This document shows positions 27,845 to 36,954 of a DNA stretch of 64,000 nucleotides, in pieces. Location: the NCBI RefSeq assembly GCF_008123425.1, contig NZ_VSSS01000007.1, positions 90,675-154,674 of the forward strand, read 5' to 3'. The stretch's first letter is position 1; each line of letters opens with the position of its first letter. Source of the DNA: Bradyrhizobium rifense (lineage in GTDB: Bacteria; Pseudomonadota; Alphaproteobacteria; Rhizobiales; Xanthobacteraceae). A model generated the notes under the pieces. It did not search any database, was not told the origin of the DNA, and saw only the letters and a program-made list of their open reading frames with translations. The position numbers were made by a program, and so were the translations under genes.

Positions 27845-29320
27845 ATGACCGCCAGTTCGCAGGCACCTGAGGCGAAAGGCTTTCGCTGGAAACTTGTTGC
27901 GCCGCTGGTGGTATGGCTGGCGATCTATCTCTTGCCGGTTCCGGCGGGTCTCAACGTCAATCAGTGGCACTATTTTGCCGTGTTCGCGGCCGTCATCACC
28001 GGGCTGATCCTGGAATCGATGCCGGTCGGCGCGGTCGGCCTGATCGGGCTGACGGTTGCCGGCGTCGGCGGCTATATCGATCCCGATCCCAACAAATCGC
28101 TGCGCTGGATGCTGGCGGGCTTTGCCGAGAGCACGGTGTGGCTGATCGTCGGCGCCTTCGTGTTCTCGATCGGCTATCGCAAGAGCCAGCTTGGCCGGCG
28201 CATCGCGCTGGTGCTGGTGCGGCGGCTCGGCACCAACACGCTCGGCCTCGGCTATGCGGTGGCGATGTCGGACTTCCTGCTGGCGCCGGCGACGCCGTCC
28301 AACACCGCGCGCAGCGGCGGCATCGTCTATCCCATCATCAGCAACATCCCGCGCATCTACGGCTCCGAGCCGGGGCCGACTGCCGGCAAGATCGGCACCT
28401 ACGTGATGTGGACCGCGTTCGCGGCGACCGCGATCACGAGCTCGCTGTTCTTCACCGCACTGGCTCCGAACGCGGCGGCGCTCGCAATCGCCAAGAAGAC
28501 GGTGGGTGTCGATGTGAGTTGGGGCCAGTGGTTCATCGGCTTCGCGCCGCTCGGCATTCTCCTGATGATCCTTGTTCCGCTGCTCAGCTACGCGATCTGC
28601 CGGCCGGAGGTGAAGCACAGTCCCGAAATCTCCGAGTGGGCGGCGAAGGAGCTCGCGGAGATGGGCCCGATGTCGCGCAACGAGTGGATCATGCTGGCGC
28701 TGATCATCCTCGCGATGTTCCTGTGGATCGCGGGCTCGAGCCCGGACATCAACCTGCCCCTCCTTGGTTCGAACTTCGTCAATGCCACGACTGTCGTGTT
28801 CATCGTGATCTCGCTGATGCTGGTCACCGGCGTCATCGAGTTTGCCGACATCGTCAGCGAGAAGGGCGCCTGGGAAGTGTTCTTCTATTTTACCTCGCTA
28901 TTGACGCTGGCTTCGGGACTGAACGAGATCGGCTTCATCAAATGGCTCGCCAATGAATTCGCCAAACCGCTCTCGGGGCTCTCGCCGTCGACCGCGATGA
29001 TCCTGCTGGTCGCGCTGTTCTTCTGGATCCACTATTTCTTCTCGAGCATCACCTCGCATGCGGCGGCCGTGCTGCCGGTGGTGCTCGCGGTCGGCTCCGG
29101 CATCCCCGATCTGCCGGTCCCGACGCTCGCCGCGCTCTGCATGTATTCGCTCGGCCTGATGGGCGTGATCTCGCCTTACGCAACCGGGCCGGCGCCGATG
29201 TATTACGGCAGCGGCTATATCGGGAAGGGCCAGTTCTGGGGCTTTGGCCTGATCTTCGGGGTGCTGTATTTCGCCGGGCTGCTGCTGATCGTGATGCCCT
29301 GGCTCGCCATGGTCCGGTGA
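27845..29320 (+). CDS. DASS/SLC13-family dicarboxylate or citrate transporter
   Basis: This 491-residue membrane protein with about 12 helices belongs to the divalent anion:sodium symporter family (CitT/2-oxoglutarate-malate branch). Family marks are SDFLLAPATPSNTARSGGIV near residue 145 and the second SNT-like element SSITSHAAAVLPV near 405. It probably imports or exchanges C4-C6 carboxylates. A strong purine-rich site (GAGGGGGAGGG) precedes the ATG. Confidence 0.88.
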   Translation: MTASSQAPEAKGFRWKLVAPLVVWLAIYLLPVPAGLNVNQWHYFAVFAAVITGLILESMPVGAVGLIGLTVAGVGGYIDPDPNKSLRWMLAGFAESTVWLIVGAFVFSIGYRKSQLGRRIALVLVRRLGTNTLGLGYAVAMSDFLLAPATPSNTARSGGIVYPIISNIPRIYGSEPGPTAGKIGTYVMWTAFAATAITSSLFFTALAPNAAALAIAKKTVGVDVSWGQWFIGFAPLGILLMILVPLLSYAICRPEVKHSPEISEWAAKELAEMGPMSRNEWIMLALIILAMFLWIAGSSPDINLPLLGSNFVNATTVVFIVISLMLVTGVIEFADIVSEKGAWEVFFYFTSLLTLASGLNEIGFIKWLANEFAKPLSGLSPSTAMILLVALFFWIHYFFSSITSHAAAVLPVVLAVGSGIPDLPVPTLAALCMYSLGLMGVISPYATGPAPMYYGSGYIGKGQFWGFGLIFGVLYFAGLLLIVMPWLAMVR

Positions 29321-29441
29321 GCCCTGCCCAGGCGAATACCCTCGGCAGATGAATTTTCTTCGCTAGGGGAGGATTGGGAAAACTTCGCCCAAGCCTCCGC
29401 AAATATCTGAAATTGCAAGAAAGACTGGAAAAGGCGATGGT

Positions 29442-29532
29442 GTGGTGCAGTGCAGCGTCGCCATTGGGTGCCTGCATTGCTCCACCCTCCGTCGCGTGAA
29501 TAGCGACCTGGTTCTCGTGCGCCTTTCCGGCG
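29442..29532 (+). promoter_or_regulatory. Multi-hairpin leader before metN
   Basis: Three successive hairpins can form upstream of metN: GTGGTGCAGTGCAG (29442-29455) with CTGCATTGCTCCAC (29472-29485), two mismatches in 14; GTCGC (29491-29495) with GCGAC (29503-29507); and CGCC (29520-29523) with GGCG (29529-29532), the last one just before the start. It does not fit the SAM-II riboswitch pattern as I remember it. It may be a regulatory leader for methionine uptake. Confidence 0.35.
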
Positions 29533-29551
29533 GGCGAGCTAAATATCGTGC

Positions 29552-30685
29552 ATGAAAGCCGCTTCCATGAATGCGCACCCATCGCTGGTAATCGGACAGC
29601 CGGTCGAGATCCCTGACGCCGCGGCTGAACCGGAGGCAATGGTTCGTTTCGAGAGCATCTCAAAGACCTATCCGGCCTATCGCGGCAAGCCCGGCGTCGA
29701 CGCGCTGCAAGGCATCGATTTCGCGATTGCGCGTGGTTCCATTACCGGCGTGATCGGCCGCTCCGGCGCCGGCAAGTCGAGCCTGGTTCGGCTGATCAAC
29801 GGGCTGGAGAAGCCCACCACGGGCCGTGTCGTCGTCGACAACAAGGATATCTCGGCGCTCACGGGCCGCGAGTTGCGGCTGGCGCAACGCTCGATCGGCA
29901 TGATCTTCCAGCATTTCAACCTGCTGTCGTCGCGCACCGCCGCTGACAACATTGCGCTGCCGCTGGAGATCGCAGGCTGGTCCAAGGCCGACATCAAGGC
30001 CCGCGTGGCCGAGCTGCTCGACCTCGTCGGCATCGCCGACAAGCACGACCGTTACCCCTCAGAGCTCTCCGGCGGCCAGAAGCAGCGCGTCGGCATTGCC
30101 CGTGCGCTGGCGACACGGCCGAGCGTGCTGCTGTCGGACGAGGCGACCTCCGCGCTCGATCCGCAGACCACGCGCGCCATCCTCGACCTGCTTGCCAACA
30201 TCAATCGCGAGCTCGGGGTGACCATCGTGCTGATCACCCATGAAATGTCCGTGGTGCGGCAGCTCGCCAAGGAAGTCTTCGTGCTCGATGCCGGCCATGT
30301 CGTCGAGAGCGGCCACGTCGCTGATATCTTCACGCACCCGAAGCATCCAATCACGCAGTCGTTCCTGGCCGAGGTAACCGGCGACAGCCTGCCGGTTTCG
30401 CTGGCCAGCCGGATCGTGCAGGAGCCGGGCAGCCACGCCGTGATTCGCGTCCAGGTGCGCGGGGCAGGGGCGGGAGACACGCTGATTGCGCGGCTCGCCC
30501 GCGAGCTCGGCCTCGACGTCTCACTGCTCTCGGCGCGCATTGACGAGATCGGCGGCCAGCATGTCGGATCGCTGGTGCTCGGCATTCCTCTTGGCATTTC
30601 TGGCGGCGAGGGCGCGACGACGCGCACGCTGGCTTGGCTGTCCCAATATCAATTCCCGGCGGAGCGTCTCGGCTATGTCGCCTGA
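29552..30685 (+). CDS. metN: Methionine ABC importer ATPase MetN
   Basis: MetN (377 residues) powers import of methionine and methionine derivatives. Walker A is GRSGAGKSS, the ABC signature LSGGQKQR, Walker B VLLSDEATSALDP. The C-terminal ~100 residues form the NIL domain that senses intracellular methionine. There are two starts, 29552 and 29567. It overlaps metI by 11 bases. The substrate-binding protein MetQ is not next to it and must be encoded elsewhere. Confidence 0.93.
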   Translation: MKAASMNAHPSLVIGQPVEIPDAAAEPEAMVRFESISKTYPAYRGKPGVDALQGIDFAIARGSITGVIGRSGAGKSSLVRLINGLEKPTTGRVVVDNKDISALTGRELRLAQRSIGMIFQHFNLLSSRTAADNIALPLEIAGWSKADIKARVAELLDLVGIADKHDRYPSELSGGQKQRVGIARALATRPSVLLSDEATSALDPQTTRAILDLLANINRELGVTIVLITHEMSVVRQLAKEVFVLDAGHVVESGHVADIFTHPKHPITQSFLAEVTGDSLPVSLASRIVQEPGSHAVIRVQVRGAGAGDTLIARLARELGLDVSLLSARIDEIGGQHVGSLVLGIPLGISGGEGATTRTLAWLSQYQFPAERLGYVA

Positions 30686-31340
30686 ACTCATCAACCTGAT
30701 CGTCCAGGCCACCTTCGAGAGCCTGTACATGGTCGGCATCGCGGCGCTGCTCGGCACCGCCTTCGGCCTGCCGCTCGGCGTCTTCCTTGCGACCAGCCGG
30801 AAGGGCGAGCTGTTCGCGGCGCCCACCGTCAATCGCGTGCTCGGCATCGTCGTCAATGCGACGCGCTCGACGCCATTCATCATCCTCGTCGTCGCCATCA
30901 TCCCGTTCACCCGGCTGATTGCCGGCACCTCGATCGGCTCGACCGCGGCGATCGTGCCGCTGGTGATTGCGTCGACGCCGTTCATCGCGCGCCTGGTCGA
31001 GGCTGCGATCCGCGAGGTCGATGGCGGCCTGATCGAGACCGCGTCCTCGTTCGGGGCCTCGCCGATCCAGATCGTGCTCAAGGTGCTGATCCCCGAGGCG
31101 CTGCCCGGCCTGTTGCTGGCGCTCACCCTCGCGGTCGTCAGCCTGCTCGGCTATTCGGCCATGGTCGGCGCCGTCGGTGGCGGTGGTCTCGGCGATCTCG
31201 GCATCCGCTACGGCTACCAGCGCTTCATGCCGGAGATGATGCTGGCCGTCGTGGTCGTGCTCATCGCGTTGGTGCAGCTCGTCCAGAGCGCGGGCGACTA
31301 TCTGGCGCGCCGGGTCAACCGCCGCCTGCGGCACCGCTGA
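30675..31340 (+). CDS. metI: Methionine ABC importer permease MetI
   Basis: MetI (221 residues) is the five-helix permease of the methionine importer. The EAA loop that docks to MetN is ASSFGASPIQIVLKVLIPEA. The ATG at 30675 overlaps the end of metN; the frame is open upstream inside metN but without meaning. It ends eight bases from the 3' end of the convergent AraC gene. Confidence 0.93.
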   Translation: MSPELINLIVQATFESLYMVGIAALLGTAFGLPLGVFLATSRKGELFAAPTVNRVLGIVVNATRSTPFIILVVAIIPFTRLIAGTSIGSTAAIVPLVIASTPFIARLVEAAIREVDGGLIETASSFGASPIQIVLKVLIPEALPGLLLALTLAVVSLLGYSAMVGAVGGGGLGDLGIRYGYQRFMPEMMLAVVVVLIALVQLVQSAGDYLARRVNRRLRHR

Positions 31341-31348
31341 GACGCGCG

Positions 31349-32329
31349 TCAGGCTAGCCTGGCGCGCCGCAGCGTCTCCGAGGGCAGTTCGGAGAAATGG
31401 CGCTTGTAGTCGAGCGAGAACTGGCTGAAGTGCCAGAAGCCGTGCTGCACGGCGATGTCGTAGACCGACGCCTCGGCGCCGCGCTTGAGGTCACGCCGCA
31501 CGCGGTTGAGCCGCATCGCGCGCCAATAATGCATCGGGCTCGTGCCCAAGACCTCCCGGAAGCAATAGCCGAGCTTGCGCGGGCTGGCGCCGACCGCCTT
31601 GCAGACCTCCAAGAGCGAGAGCGAGCGATCGCCGCTGCCATGCATCCGCGCGCGGGCGCGGTCGACGGTGCGCTTGCGCGTCACAGCGCTCCGGCCGGGA
31701 TCGGTGGGGCGCGCCGTCGGCAGCATGTCCATGATCTCGACGAGGAGGGTATCCTCCAGCGCCTGCCTTGCGACCGGATCGTTGAAACGTTCGGGGGCGG
31801 TCGTGATGGTCTCCTGGATCGCTGCCAGATGCGCGCGCAGCCGCGCGACTGGCGCTTCAGCCATTTCCATCGCACGTAGCTGGTGCCAGACCGCGCGCGG
31901 CAGTTCGATCTCGAGATTGGCGGCCAGTTCCTCGATCAGCGCCGCGCTGGTGACGACACCGCGGAATTCGAACGCCTTCGGCGTGCACATGTCGACTTCG
32001 GCATCGATGCAGGCGATCACCTGGGAGCCTGCGACGCTGGCGCCGTTGCAATTGACCTCACCGTCGCCATGCCAGGGCAGGCCAATGCCAAAGCTGCCGG
32101 CACCGAGCTGGCCGTATTGGCGGACCTGCTGGCTGGTGATTTCGCGGAATACTTCGACGCGGGGCAGGGAGAGCTGGGTAAAGCTTCCCGTGAATGCGCC
32201 GGCGCTGATCTGGTCGTAGCTCAGCCGCCAGCGCCCCAGCGCGGCACAATGCTCATCCACATCCGTGCTGCTCGCCTGGAACAGGCTGGCAGCCGAGTCT
32301 TGAATCGGAAGAGTTGCGCTTAAGGCCAT
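31349..32329 (-). CDS. AraC-family transcriptional regulator
   Basis: This is a 326-residue regulator with an N-terminal ligand domain and a C-terminal AraC-type double HTH (LSLLEVCKAVGASPRKLGYC for the first helix pair, YDIAVQHGFWHFSQFSLDYK for the second). It is divergent from the hydrolase-amine oxidase pair and probably controls it; the shared 183-base gap (32330-32512) would hold the operators. Its N-terminal domain resembles OruR/AraC-like binding domains, but the effector is unknown. Confidence 0.88.
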   Translation of the reverse strand: MALSATLPIQDSAASLFQASSTDVDEHCAALGRWRLSYDQISAGAFTGSFTQLSLPRVEVFREITSQQVRQYGQLGAGSFGIGLPWHGDGEVNCNGASVAGSQVIACIDAEVDMCTPKAFEFRGVVTSAALIEELAANLEIELPRAVWHQLRAMEMAEAPVARLRAHLAAIQETITTAPERFNDPVARQALEDTLLVEIMDMLPTARPTDPGRSAVTRKRTVDRARARMHGSGDRSLSLLEVCKAVGASPRKLGYCFREVLGTSPMHYWRAMRLNRVRRDLKRGAEASVYDIAVQHGFWHFSQFSLDYKRHFSELPSETLRRARLA

Positions 32330-32512
32330 GACAGCATGTCAGAATTTGTTAGCCGAGCCGCCAGCAAGAACCACGCCAGACTGGCACGGCCACCGGCGCT
32401 GTCCAGCAAAATATTGCCGGATCTCGATAACGCCTGCCGCGACCAGAGTGCAGTCTTCCTCACTGCCATTCCCGGCATCGGAGCCGGGATCGCGCTTTGC
32501 GGAGGGATCGAG

Positions 32513-33709
32513 ATGCGACCGACCGAGATCATGCGCGGCAGCCCGCCCGCGCCCGAGGCCCAGGTGACGCGCGCCAATTGGCGTAGCTTTCCAGCCATCC
32601 GCTGGGGCTTCACCCACACCCGCGAGGTGCTGCCCACCGCCGAAATCCGCCGCTCGGCGCATCCGACGCCAATTGCGAGTGCACCGCGCGAGCTGGCAAA
32701 ACTCGGCTTCACTGCACCCGACGGCAAGGCGACCACGATCGAGGCGACGCTGCGCGAGACGTTTGCAGACGCGCTGCTCGTCATGCACCGGGGCACACTG
32801 ATCCACGAATGGTACGGCGACGGCATGAGCGTGACCACGCCGCATCTGATCTGCTCGATCAGCAAGGCGGTCGCCGGCGCGCTCGGCGGCGTGCTGGCCG
32901 GGCGCGGCTTGGTCGATCCGGAGGCGAGGGTGGTGCGCTACGTGCCGGAACTCGAGACCTCGGTCTACGGCACCTGCACGGTTCGCAATCTCCTCGACAT
33001 GGCCGTCGCCATCCAATTCGAGGAAGACTACGAGGACCCGGCCGGCGACGTCGCGCGCTACCGCTTCTCCTCGGGCTGGGATGTGCCGCCGCCCGGCGTC
33101 GAGCCCGGCCATCAGCGCGCCTATCTCGCCACGCTCCGCGGCACCGGCAAGCCGCATGGCAAGGTGTTCCACTACGTGTCGACCAACACCGAGGTGCTCG
33201 GCTGGGTCTATGAGCGTGCCTGCGGCATGCCTTACCATCGCATCCTCTCCGAATATCTCTGGCAGCCCTTGGGCGCGGAGGAGGACGGCTCCCTCACGCT
33301 CGACAGCCACGGCATGGGCCGCCTCGCCGGCGGTATCTCCGTCACCGCGCGGGACCTGCTGCGCTTCGGCGAGATGATGCGCAATCGCGGCGTGGTGGAG
33401 GGGCGGCAGGTCGTACCGGGCTGGTGGATCGACGACATCCGCGAAAACGGCGACCCCAAGGCCTGGGCCGACGGCGACCTCGCCGAGTTCTTCCCGGGCG
33501 CGCGCTATCGCAGCAAATGGTTCACGATCGATCCGGCGCGCAACGCGCTCACCGCGATCGGCATCCACGGCCAGCACCTCTATGTCGATCTCGAGTCGGA
33601 CACCGTCATCGTCAAGCTCGCAACGCAGCCCAAGGCGATGGACGTGCCCATCGACCAACGCTGGTTCGAAGCCTTCCGCGCCATCACGACACATCTCGCT
33701 CCGCGCTAA
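32513..33709 (+). CDS. Class-C beta-lactamase-fold hydrolase (NylB-like)
   Basis: This 398-residue serine hydrolase is related to class C beta-lactamases and 6-aminohexanoate-dimer hydrolase. The nucleophile motif is S115-I-S-K118 (CSISKAVAGAL); a Tyr-containing motif follows (KVFHYVSTNTEVLG). The start at 32513 has a clear GGAGGG site eight bases upstream; the frame extends back to 32336 without support. There is no signal peptide, so it acts in the cytoplasm. It precedes the amine oxidase by 14 bases, suggesting that it frees an amine from an amide that the oxidase then uses; this is inference. Confidence 0.85.
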   Translation: MRPTEIMRGSPPAPEAQVTRANWRSFPAIRWGFTHTREVLPTAEIRRSAHPTPIASAPRELAKLGFTAPDGKATTIEATLRETFADALLVMHRGTLIHEWYGDGMSVTTPHLICSISKAVAGALGGVLAGRGLVDPEARVVRYVPELETSVYGTCTVRNLLDMAVAIQFEEDYEDPAGDVARYRFSSGWDVPPPGVEPGHQRAYLATLRGTGKPHGKVFHYVSTNTEVLGWVYERACGMPYHRILSEYLWQPLGAEEDGSLTLDSHGMGRLAGGISVTARDLLRFGEMMRNRGVVEGRQVVPGWWIDDIRENGDPKAWADGDLAEFFPGARYRSKWFTIDPARNALTAIGIHGQHLYVDLESDTVIVKLATQPKAMDVPIDQRWFEAFRAITTHLAPR

Positions 33710-33723
33710 CGTCAGGACATCAC

Positions 33724-35718
33724 ATGCTCGATACCGTCAAAGAAAAATCGTCGACGCAGACCGCGACGCCGCATCCGCTCGATCCGCTGACGGCGGAGGA
33801 GATCACGGCAGCCTGCACACTTGTACGTACCGCTGCGACCTCGCCCGAGAACTGCCGGTTCCCGACGGTGCGGCTGGAAGAGCCGACCAAGCAGGAGCTG
33901 GCCGCAGGCGGAGTAGGGCGCCGCGCCTTCGCGCTGACGCTCGACGTGGTGACGGGCGAGGCGATCGAGCACATCGTCGATCTCGCCCGCAACGAGATCG
34001 TCGCACGAAAGGTCATTCCGAACCGCGAGGCACCGTACGGCCAGCCGTCGGTGATGCTGGAAGAGTTTTTCAAATGCGAAGCCGTGGTCAAGGCCGATCC
34101 CGGCTGGCGCGCGGCGATGGTCCGGCGCGGGCTCACCGATGAGGATATCGAGCTGGTCCAGGTCGATCCGTTCTCCTCGGGCTTCTTCGATTTCGAGTTT
34201 GAGCGCGGCGCTCGCATCGTCCGCGCCGTCAGCTTCTTTCGCGAGCATCTCCAGGACAACGGCTATGCCCACCCGATCGAGGGCGTGGTCGCCGTCGTCG
34301 ACCTGATCAGTGGCAAGGTCCTCGACCTCACCGATGCGGACCCGATCGTGCCGATCCCGCGCAAGAAGCGGAACTACGGCGCGCACGAGGTCACCAATCC
34401 GCGCACCGACATCAAGCCGCTGCATATCGAGCAGCCGGAAGGCGCAAGCTTCAAGGTGGATGGCTGGAATGTCGAGTGGCAGAAATGGAGTTTTCGCGTC
34501 GGCTTCACGCCGCGTGAAGGCCTGGTGTTGCATCAGCTCGGCTATCAGGACGGGATGCGCAAGCGCTCGCTGATCCATCGCGCCAGCGTCACCGAAATGG
34601 TGGTGCCCTACGCCGATCCAACCGCGAACCACTTCTGGAAGTCGCCGTTCGATGCCGGCGAATACGGGCTCGGCATGCTCGCAAACGCGCTCGAGCTCGG
34701 TTGCGACTGCCTCGGCCACATCCATTATTTCGACGTGCCGGCAGCCGACAACAATGGAAAACCCTTCGTCATGCAGAACGCCATCTGCATGCATGAAGAA
34801 GACTACGGAATTGCCTGGAAACACTATGAATTCCGCAACGGCCTGTTCGAGGTGCGGCGCTCACGCCGGCTCGTGATTTCGTTCTTTGCGACCGTCGGCA
34901 ATTACGATTACGGCTTCTACTGGTACCTCTACCAGGACGGCACGATCCAGCTCGAAACCAAACTCACCGGCATCATCCAGACCGCCGCCGTGCAGCCGGG
35001 CGAAAAGTACAAATGGGGCGGCATGGTCGACGATAGTCTGGGCGGGCCGACGCACCAGCATTTCTTCAACGTGCGCCTGCACATGGATCTCGACGGCGGC
35101 GGCAACACCGTCAGCGAGCACGATTTCGTGCCGCGACCCTGGGGCCACGACAATCCGCACGGCAACGCGTTCGACACCACGACGCGCGTTCTGTCACGCG
35201 AGCGCGATGCCGCGGCGATTGCCAATGGCGAGACTGGCCGCTTCTGGAAGATCAGCAACCCCAGCGAGACCAATTCGGTCGGCAATGCGCCCGCCTACAA
35301 GCTCGTGGTCAATCCGAGCCCGCTGATGCTGGCGCAGGAGGGCAGCTACGTGCGCAAGCGCGGCGGCTTTGCCACCAAGCACGTCTGGGTGACGGCCTTC
35401 GACAAGGACGAGAAATACGCCAGCGGCGACTATCCCAATAACCATGCCGGCGGCGACGGGCTCCCGCGCTATGCCGCGCAGAACCGCAACATCGAGAACA
35501 CAGATCTCGTGGTGTGGCACTCCTTCGGCCACACCCACATCTGCAAGCCGGAGGATTTTCCGATCATGCCAGTCGAATATGCCGGCTTCATGCTGAAGCC
35601 GACCGGCTTCTTCGCGGCCAACGCCGCCGGCGACATCCCGCCGGAGCGCAACAGCCGCAGCGTGCTCGCGGGCGAGCAGAAGGGGGCGGGCGATGGGGCT
35701 TGCTGCCACAAGAGCTAG
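33724..35718 (+). CDS. Copper/TPQ primary-amine oxidase
   Basis: This 664-residue enzyme oxidises primary amines to aldehydes with release of ammonia and hydrogen peroxide. The TPQ cofactor tyrosine is Y394 in N-Y-D-Y; copper ligands are H444 and H446 (PTHQHFF) and a third His in the late segment FGHTHICKP. The catalytic base is D310 (SPFDAGEYG). No signal peptide is visible, so it may be cytoplasmic. AGGA six bases before the ATG sets the start. Its stop overlaps that of the convergent cupin gene. Confidence 0.94.
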   Translation: MLDTVKEKSSTQTATPHPLDPLTAEEITAACTLVRTAATSPENCRFPTVRLEEPTKQELAAGGVGRRAFALTLDVVTGEAIEHIVDLARNEIVARKVIPNREAPYGQPSVMLEEFFKCEAVVKADPGWRAAMVRRGLTDEDIELVQVDPFSSGFFDFEFERGARIVRAVSFFREHLQDNGYAHPIEGVVAVVDLISGKVLDLTDADPIVPIPRKKRNYGAHEVTNPRTDIKPLHIEQPEGASFKVDGWNVEWQKWSFRVGFTPREGLVLHQLGYQDGMRKRSLIHRASVTEMVVPYADPTANHFWKSPFDAGEYGLGMLANALELGCDCLGHIHYFDVPAADNNGKPFVMQNAICMHEEDYGIAWKHYEFRNGLFEVRRSRRLVISFFATVGNYDYGFYWYLYQDGTIQLETKLTGIIQTAAVQPGEKYKWGGMVDDSLGGPTHQHFFNVRLHMDLDGGGNTVSEHDFVPRPWGHDNPHGNAFDTTTRVLSRERDAAAIANGETGRFWKISNPSETNSVGNAPAYKLVVNPSPLMLAQEGSYVRKRGGFATKHVWVTAFDKDEKYASGDYPNNHAGGDGLPRYAAQNRNIENTDLVVWHSFGHTHICKPEDFPIMPVEYAGFMLKPTGFFAANAAGDIPPERNSRSVLAGEQKGAGDGACCHKS

Positions 35719-36107
35719 GCAGGTGGCGGATAGTAGAGAAACTCGATCATCAGGCAGCCATCGCGGGTGAAGAACGGTCCATGCTCGACATGGGCCGGCC
35801 TCACGGCGTAGGTGCCGGCCTCCAATAGCCGCGTTTCCTGTGCGGCGGTGCCGATCGACAACGTACCCGAAACCAGAAACACCTCCTCGCACCAACCATG
35901 CGAGACCGGCTGGCCCACAGAGGCGCCGGCAGCCCACCGCGACAGCCGCGTCACGGCGCCCGTCCGGCTGGGGTGATCGAAGCGACCGGACAGGATCTTC
36001 TCCTCGACCCCGACATAGCCGGGGACAGGGCGCCATCCCTCATCGGCCAGCGCGTTGAAAAACTCCCGGTGGTCCTTCATGAACCGACCGAAGCCGGGCT
36101 CCGCCAT
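35715..36107 (-). CDS. Cupin-domain protein
   Basis: This is a 130-residue single-cupin protein. The barrel motifs are near VSHGWCEEVFLVSGTLSIG and YAVRPAHVEHGPF, with His and Glu positions compatible with a metal site. It ends in the same TAG/CTA bases as the amine oxidase on the other strand. The family covers many small-molecule enzymes and binding proteins; function unknown. Confidence 0.8.
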   Translation of the reverse strand: MAEPGFGRFMKDHREFFNALADEGWRPVPGYVGVEEKILSGRFDHPSRTGAVTRLSRWAAGASVGQPVSHGWCEEVFLVSGTLSIGTAAQETRLLEAGTYAVRPAHVEHGPFFTRDGCLMIEFLYYPPPA

Positions 36108-36214
36108 GCAATCATCTCCCGCGCCGACACTGACACGGGTGCGAGCTTACAGCAGGTGAAAGGCGTTTCCCACATCGACCAGCAGAGCAGGGCGGTCCCG
36201 CAACGACAGTGCGT

Positions 36215-36754
36215 TCAGTCCGCCATCAGTTCGACGTCGCTGGACGCCGGGCCTGCAACGAGACTGTCGAGATCGACCAGCAGCAGATCGGCCATGTGGG
36301 TGAGCTGGTGGAGCGGGATGCTGATCTCGCCGTTCTCGGCGCGTGAGACGAACTCGGGCGAGACGCCGACGAGGTTCGCAATCTGGGCCTCGGTATAGCC
36401 ACGCGCCTCGCGCGCGCCTTTGACCTGGGCGCCAATGTGCTGCCTGTGCAGGGCCTGCTCTTCCTCGGTCATCATGAGGGCCTGCTCATCCGCGCTCGCG
36501 ACACCATCGGCGAACGCGACGCCGAGCAGCCGGCGCTTCTGCCAGGCCACGCGGCAGGTCTTTCGCAAGCCGTCGGCAAAGACCAGCGTCGCCTCTTTCG
36601 GAAATGACAGCGACCAGTCGAGCTTCAGCCGTGCGCCGGTGCCGGAGACATCGGCGATGGTGCAGGGAATGCTCACGGTGCCCCTGGCACCGTCGAATTC
36701 GATGATCCCGGTCCTCGCCGTGGACTGTCTGGTCGCCGCGCGCAATTCGCTCAT
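36215..36754 (-). CDS. PilZ domain fused to XRE-type HTH
   Basis: This 179-residue protein joins an N-terminal PilZ domain (about 5-95) to a C-terminal XRE helix-turn-helix (about 108-165). PilZ shows R5-A-A-T-R9 and D35-V-S-G-T-G40, matching the RxxxR and D/NxSxxG motifs that bind cyclic di-GMP. The HTH is AREARGYTEAQIANLVGVSP with EFVSRAENGEI. It is probably a DNA-binding protein responding to cyclic di-GMP. The start at 36754 is the first that gives the domain; the longer frame to 36955 overlaps the divergent gene. Confidence 0.75.
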   Translation of the reverse strand: MSELRAATRQSTARTGIIEFDGARGTVSIPCTIADVSGTGARLKLDWSLSFPKEATLVFADGLRKTCRVAWQKRRLLGVAFADGVASADEQALMMTEEEQALHRQHIGAQVKGAREARGYTEAQIANLVGVSPEFVSRAENGEISIPLHQLTHMADLLLVDLDSLVAGPASSDVELMAD

Positions 36755-36954
36755 GGACGTCGCCCCCGGATGCCCAGCACTTGCTGAGAATCTGCAGCCG
36801 ATTTTACCTCTCGGGTTCCCTGCGCTCAATCGAACCCGCAAGCCATGGTGAAGGATTGGTTCTCGAACCGGCAGGGCGCGCCGCCGGGGATGAACCTTCC
36901 GGCCCGGCAACGCCACCAAGATTGGAGATCGCCTCCAGCTTTCCGGACATCGCA

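Noticed and set aside
27967..27981. TGGCAC...TTGC resembling a sigma-54 promoter
   Set aside because: GG and GC elements are nine, not ten, bases apart and the site lies inside the transporter gene.
29321..29551. SAM-II or SAM/SAH riboswitch before metN
   Set aside because: The conserved pseudoknot strands could not be matched; only unspecific hairpins are present.
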